From positions 2,176 through 26,505 of the forward strand of contig NW_014013138.1 of NCBI RefSeq assembly GCF_000611645.1: a DNA stretch of 24,330 nt, read 5' to 3'. The translations under genes were made by a program, and so were the position numbers. Below, piece by piece: positions 20,030 to 24,330 of the stretch. The notes beneath the pieces were generated by a model. The model saw only the letters and a program-made list of their open reading frames with translations, was not told the origin of the DNA and ran no database searches. Source of the stretch: Monoraphidium neglectum (Eukaryota > Chlorophyta > Chlorophyceae > Sphaeropleales > Selenastraceae). Numbering within the stretch: position 1 is the first letter of the stretch; every line of letters starts with the position of its first letter.

Positions 20030-23000
20030 ATGGCGTGCAGCACAGGGATCGCAGCGGCGCAGCTAGTGCTGCTGCTGCTGTTGCTGCTAGGAGCCTCCAC
20101 GGCACAGGAGCAGCCGGTACCCCAGATGTTGACTGACCAGCCCAACTGCAAGCTGCCGCCGAAGCCCGTGCCGGGCGTGCTTCCTGCAGGTGCGGATACG
20201 GCAGCCTCGAGTCCCGGGCGGTCTGTGGGGTGCACCACAGGCGCTGGGACCCACAAGGGAAGGGTGCGCGCAGCGGCCTTGTATCACAACACAAGACGGA
20301 ACTTTCCCTTCGGCGCCCGGGTGCACTCGCTCCCAGGCGTTGTGCCGGTGGCGGAGGCGCAGGACGGCACGATTGCCAAGGGCGGCGACGCAGGCTGCAC
20401 CATTGCGCTGCCGCAGCTGGCTGTCGGGGAGACGCACCTGTACCAGTTTGGGGTGCTTCCCGCCAGCGAGATGAGCCTCATCGTGGTGCTGCGCGCCCGC
20501 GGCGGCACCGCGCTGATGTGAGGCCAAGGCTGGGCGACTCGGGTAGAGGACGGGGCAACGAACGACGAGCCGCGGCGGTGGCATGGCGGGCCTCCGGTGG
20601 CTCGCGGGGCCGACTTGCACCTTGTTACAGTGTGGCCTGGCGGCAACCAACCCTTGTTCTCTGGGCTTCTGACCCCGCCTGCTGGTGCCCTCTATCGCGC
20701 TGCCCCGTGCCCCATGATCACCTCTTCCCCCTTGCAACGCGCCAGGGACCTGTTCCTGCCGTCTTCTTCAGGCGGCCCAGGTGACGTGGGCGGCGGTGCC
20801 GGCATTGTGGCGACCGCCTCGCGCGACAGCGCCGCATCCTCTGAGTCGTGGCTGGCAGTGTCCCCCCAGCAGCTGGCGGACAACCCAGGGCTCTACACGC
20901 TGCGGCTGCGGGGCGAGTCGGGCTCCCCCACGGTCGAGGTGACCGTGGCCACGCCGGGCAGCGGTTTGCAGCTCGATGCCAGGGAGCTCGCTGCCATGGC
21001 TGCCGTGGCCAAGAGGTGCTGCGGCTCCGCCAACGCAAAGGCGCCCTTCTGCACCACCATGTACGGCTGGGGGTGCAGCGGCAGAGGGGTGCTGGGGCGC
21101 GCGGCTGCTGATAGCTGGCCACAAACATCCGCTCAGATGTTGCGCGGAGTGAGCCCACAAGCTGCCGAGCGCTGGTGCAGGAGACGTCCTGCACCTGGCC
21201 CCAGCTGCCCACACCCACGCCAACCCCTCCCCAACCCCCCTCCTCTCCCGCACACACAACATGGCCCGTGCGCTCAACACCCGTCATTCGCACAGTGCGC
21301 CAGCCGCGCTGGCCCCTAAGCACGCCTGGCCCAGCGACCTGTGCCACACACCGCCCAACCTGTGTGATGCGGAGGGGCACCTGCTCAGCTTGTCACTGCG
21401 CGACGCCGGTCTCAAGTGCTCCACCTTCCCCAAGGAGCTGTCGCAGCTAGGCTCACTCGCGCGGCTGGACCTTAGCGGCAACGAGTTACAGGCCGATGTC
21501 AAGGACGTGGCCGCGGTGCGCGGCGCCACGCGGCCGACCGCGGTGTTTTGGAGGTTGCTGGTGGGGGAGGGGCAGCTGGGACCGAGGCACGTCAGGGCGA
21601 TGGCTCCAGGGCTTGTCAGGGCTCCAGGGCTTGATGGCAGCCCCCATCCTCTGATCCCTGCACCCCTGCCACTGCCGCTGTCCCCTTATCTCCACCCTGT
21701 GCCCAGGTACTGTCCCAGCTTCCTGTGCGCGAGCTGTACCTCTCCAACACCAGGCTGGGGGGCCCCCTGGACTGCAGCATCATCACACCCCTGCGCAAGG
21801 TGCGGGGACACAGCAGGTGGAAGGCAACCGCGCACAGCAAAGAAGGAGGGGGCGCGCATGTGCAGTAGATTTTTGCAGTTTTTTCTGGCAAAGCAGAACA
21901 GATGGCAGGCAGCACCGTTCGCTGTGAGCCCTGCAATGGTGGAGACATGGATGGATAACTGTGCACATACCTGTTGCCCATGGGCGCGCGCACGCACACA
22001 CGGTCGCTCCCCTCCCCCCTTCGCGTCTCACCCGCCATGCTCCTTGCAGGTGTACGAGCTGTCATCAAACTTCATCAGTGGCACAGTCCCGGCCTGCATG
22101 CTGTCTTCGCCAGTAGAGGAGCTCTACCTCGGCAGGTGGGTATTTTGGGGGAGGAGTGGCAACATGCGTAAGCGCCTACCAGACGAGCCACGATTGTGGT
22201 GCTAAGCAACGGAGAGACAGAGCTGGCCGTGCAAGCCTGCTGCAGAGCGGCAGCTGGCGGTGTTTTGTGCTCTGTGCAGGTGCGACACCTCTGATTTGAG
22301 GCTGATTTTGTACCGCCGGCCACGCAACCCTGCCATCGCATCTCCCGCCCCAGGAACGAGCTGTCGGGCACGCTGCCCCTGGACAGCTACCAGAAGAGCA
22401 CCCTTATTGCTCTGGCACTCGGCAACCAGCGAAGGCCAAAGGGCGGGCTCTCAGGTGGGGCACTGGACCCGCCACGGCGGTTTGTTCCCACCAGCAGCAG
22501 CGTGACACGAGTCAGCCATTCAGTCCTGGAAGCCTTGTAATCGTGCTACCGTTCCCTCACAGCGCAAGTCTTGGACCTCTCCTCAGCTGCGTGATGTCCT
22601 CGCCTCCGCTGCCCCCAGGCCCTGTGCCGCCCGGCCTGCTGGCCCTGGACTCCCTCCTCTTCGTCAACCTCGCCGGCAACAACTTCAGCGGCCGCCTGGC
22701 CGCGGTGCCCCCCAACGCCATTGTCTTCAATGTGTCCGCCTGCAATGTGAGCCCTTGTGTGTGCTGCAGGGTGGAGTTGAACTCACCGAAGATTGCGCTC
22801 ACACCACATCTCGTGCAGCCTGCTCTTTTCCATCCATCAAAAGCACCTCTAAATGTACCCCGCTATCCCGCGACACCTGACTTGGTGCATTGTGGGACCA
22901 TGCAACCCGTTGCCCATCGTGATCCCACAACCCCGCACCACGCCCGGGCACCCCAACGCCCACCCCCCACGCCCCCTCCCCAGCTGGAGGGCACGCTGCC

Positions 23001-24330
23001 CCCCCTGCCAGAAAACCTGTGGGTGACAGACCTCAGTGCCAACAGCTTCAGCGGGGCCGTGCCCCCCCTGGCCCGCCTGCCGCGTCTCGAGGCATTCTTG
23101 GCGGGCGGTAACGCTTTTGAGGGGCCGCTGCCTGAGCTACCGCCTGCGCTGGCTGTGCTGGACGCCAGCTACAACCGGTTGGCAGGTGAAGGGGTGGAAA
23201 CGTGGGGCCGCATCCAGGCGCACAGAGAACAAAACCGCAGGCGGCGGCGAACTATGCAGGCAGGAGCATAGGGCCATCGCCGGCTGGCCAGGTCCCATGT
23301 CCGTGGAAGGGCGCGGCCTCCAGCTCGCCTTGCCACCACACCCATGACGTTGCCCCCCCCCCTTGCAGGCTCCCTGCCCGCACTGCCACCTGCCCTGGTG
23401 GTGATGGATGTGAGCAGCAATTTGGGGCTTTCTGGTGACATCAGCGGGCTGCAGGTCGGGCAGCTGGCGGAGCTCAGGCTGGGCAACAACTCCTTCACTG
23501 GGGGAGTGCCTGCCAGCGCCACCAAGTCTCGGTGAGCACGCCTGCTCATTGGAACCACGACCGGGCGGCCCTCCTCATAGAGATCGGATTGCTGCTGGAG
23601 TGGAGCGAGGCAGCGTGCTTCAAGAGATGACAGGCTCGCATCGTCGGCCAGCGCGCTGCTCGCCTCAACCTCACCCCACTCAACTTCAGTTGACCAACCG
23701 ACCGCCCTCAACCGCGCCCCAACAGCACCCTGACTATGCTGAGCCTGCGCGTGAACAAGCTGGCGGGAGCCATCCCTGCGGACTGGGACACTCCCCTCCT
23801 GGAGATGCTGCTGCTCTCAGACAACTCACTAACGGGTGATGATGGGCCCAGGCCTGGAGCGTGCGGGGGCTGTGCTGAAGCGGGGTAGCGGGGGGCCTCA
23901 GGCGACAGGGCTCTTGGCCCAGGGGCTGTGACCAGCTGGCGCCTCGGCATGGGCACATCTCAAGTTGGAACTTGACCGGGCACATGCATTGACCGATCCT
24001 CGATGGACCCTTTCCTGCGCCTGCCGGTCCATAGCCACCCACCAATCACTCAACCCCCTGCTTGCCCTGACTGCCCACCAGGCACGGTGCCGCCGGCCCT
24101 GGCCCGCCAGCCCCAGCTGGGCACCCTACGCCTGGAGGGCAACCAGCTCGGTGGCAGCCTGGAGGCCTTTGCGGCGGCGCTGCCGGACCCAGCAGGACCC
24201 GACCACGCCAGCCAGCTGTTCCACTTTGACGCCAGCCGCAACGCCCTGCAGGGGCCCCTGCCCTCAGCGATGCAGCGGCTGGGGGTGTTCTCGTCAGACC
24301 AGCAGTTTGTGATGGTCACGCCCGCGGGAC
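20030..24330 (+). CDS. Secreted leucine-rich-repeat protein (3' end beyond window)
   Basis: Exons: 20030-20517 (or 20030-20189 plus 20274-20517), 20746-21072, 21296-21515, 21707-21799, 22050-22135, 22354-22454, 22619-22746, 22984-23185, 23369-23531, 23726-23835 and 24082 to the edge. Every join is GT-AG and in phase; about 700 residues are visible. An N-terminal signal peptide has the core LVLLLLLLLGASTAQ. A first extracellular domain includes CTIALPQLAVGETHLYQFGV and LTLRLRG-like strands (a beta-sandwich by guess). A Cys-bearing cap (KRCCGSANAKAPFC, then DLCHTPPNLCD) precedes about ten plant-type LRRs: SLARLDLSGNELQ, VEELYLGRNELSGTLP, LLFVNLAGNNFSG, LWVTDLSANSFSGAVPP, LAELRLGNNSFTGGVP, LTMLSLRVNKLAGAIP. 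Such ectodomains bind ligands or wall polymers. Whether a membrane helix or kinase follows cannot be seen. The LRRs are cut by introns of mixed phase, not one exon per repeat. Confidence 0.88.

Overview
The window looks like nuclear DNA of a green alga (Chlorophyta). The supporting signs are GC-rich genes split by many short GT-AG introns (donors almost always GTG-rich, acceptors CAG), long CAG/CTG tracts coding for polyglutamine, Ala/Gly/Pro-rich linkers, and TGTAA polyadenylation signals instead of AATAAA. The genes are also those of a walled photosynthetic eukaryote: an expansin, a plastid-type DUF3110-like protein and a secreted leucine-rich-repeat protein. I cannot assign a genus. No bacterial operon, phage, CRISPR, rRNA or tRNA feature was seen.

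Layout, left to right. (1) Minus strand, cut by the left edge: an unnamed protein with a mitochondrial-type presequence (three exons, start near 766 or 808). (2) Plus strand, 983-3428: the ribosome-biogenesis WD40 protein WDR74/Nsa1 (six exons), head-to-head with gene 1 across about 0.2 kb. (3) Minus strand, 3560-7969: a long plastid-type protein with two DUF3110-like modules and a large polyQ tract, tail-to-tail with WDR74; the two polyadenylation signals lie within about 30 bp of each other. (4) 7970-10173: a less GC-rich stretch without a convincing gene, holding only weak orphan-exon candidates. (5) Plus strand, 10174-12011: a secreted expansin (five exons) with a C-terminal cysteine-rich domain. 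(6) Minus strand, 13211-16418: a flavoprotein fumarate reductase of the Osm1/Frd1/Fcc3 type (seven exons) with all catalytic residues. (7) Minus strand, 17001-19303: a beta-propeller-like protein with two Asp-box (BNR) motifs (three exons). (8) Plus strand, 20030 to beyond the right edge: a secreted leucine-rich-repeat protein (eleven or twelve exons visible), divergent from gene 7 across a 0.7 kb region rich in CA/TG repeats.

Exon joins were chosen by requiring GT-AG borders, matching codon phase across each intron, and continuity of family motifs. For genes 2, 3, 5, 6 and 8 every join keeps frame. The genes do not form a pathway. They are an ordinary set of unrelated eukaryotic loci packed head-to-head and tail-to-tail, so shared promoters and overlapping 3' ends are the main contextual signals. 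I did not find a convincing novel system. The least explained parts are gene 1, gene 7, the polyQ/DUF3110 protein and the 7970-10173 island.
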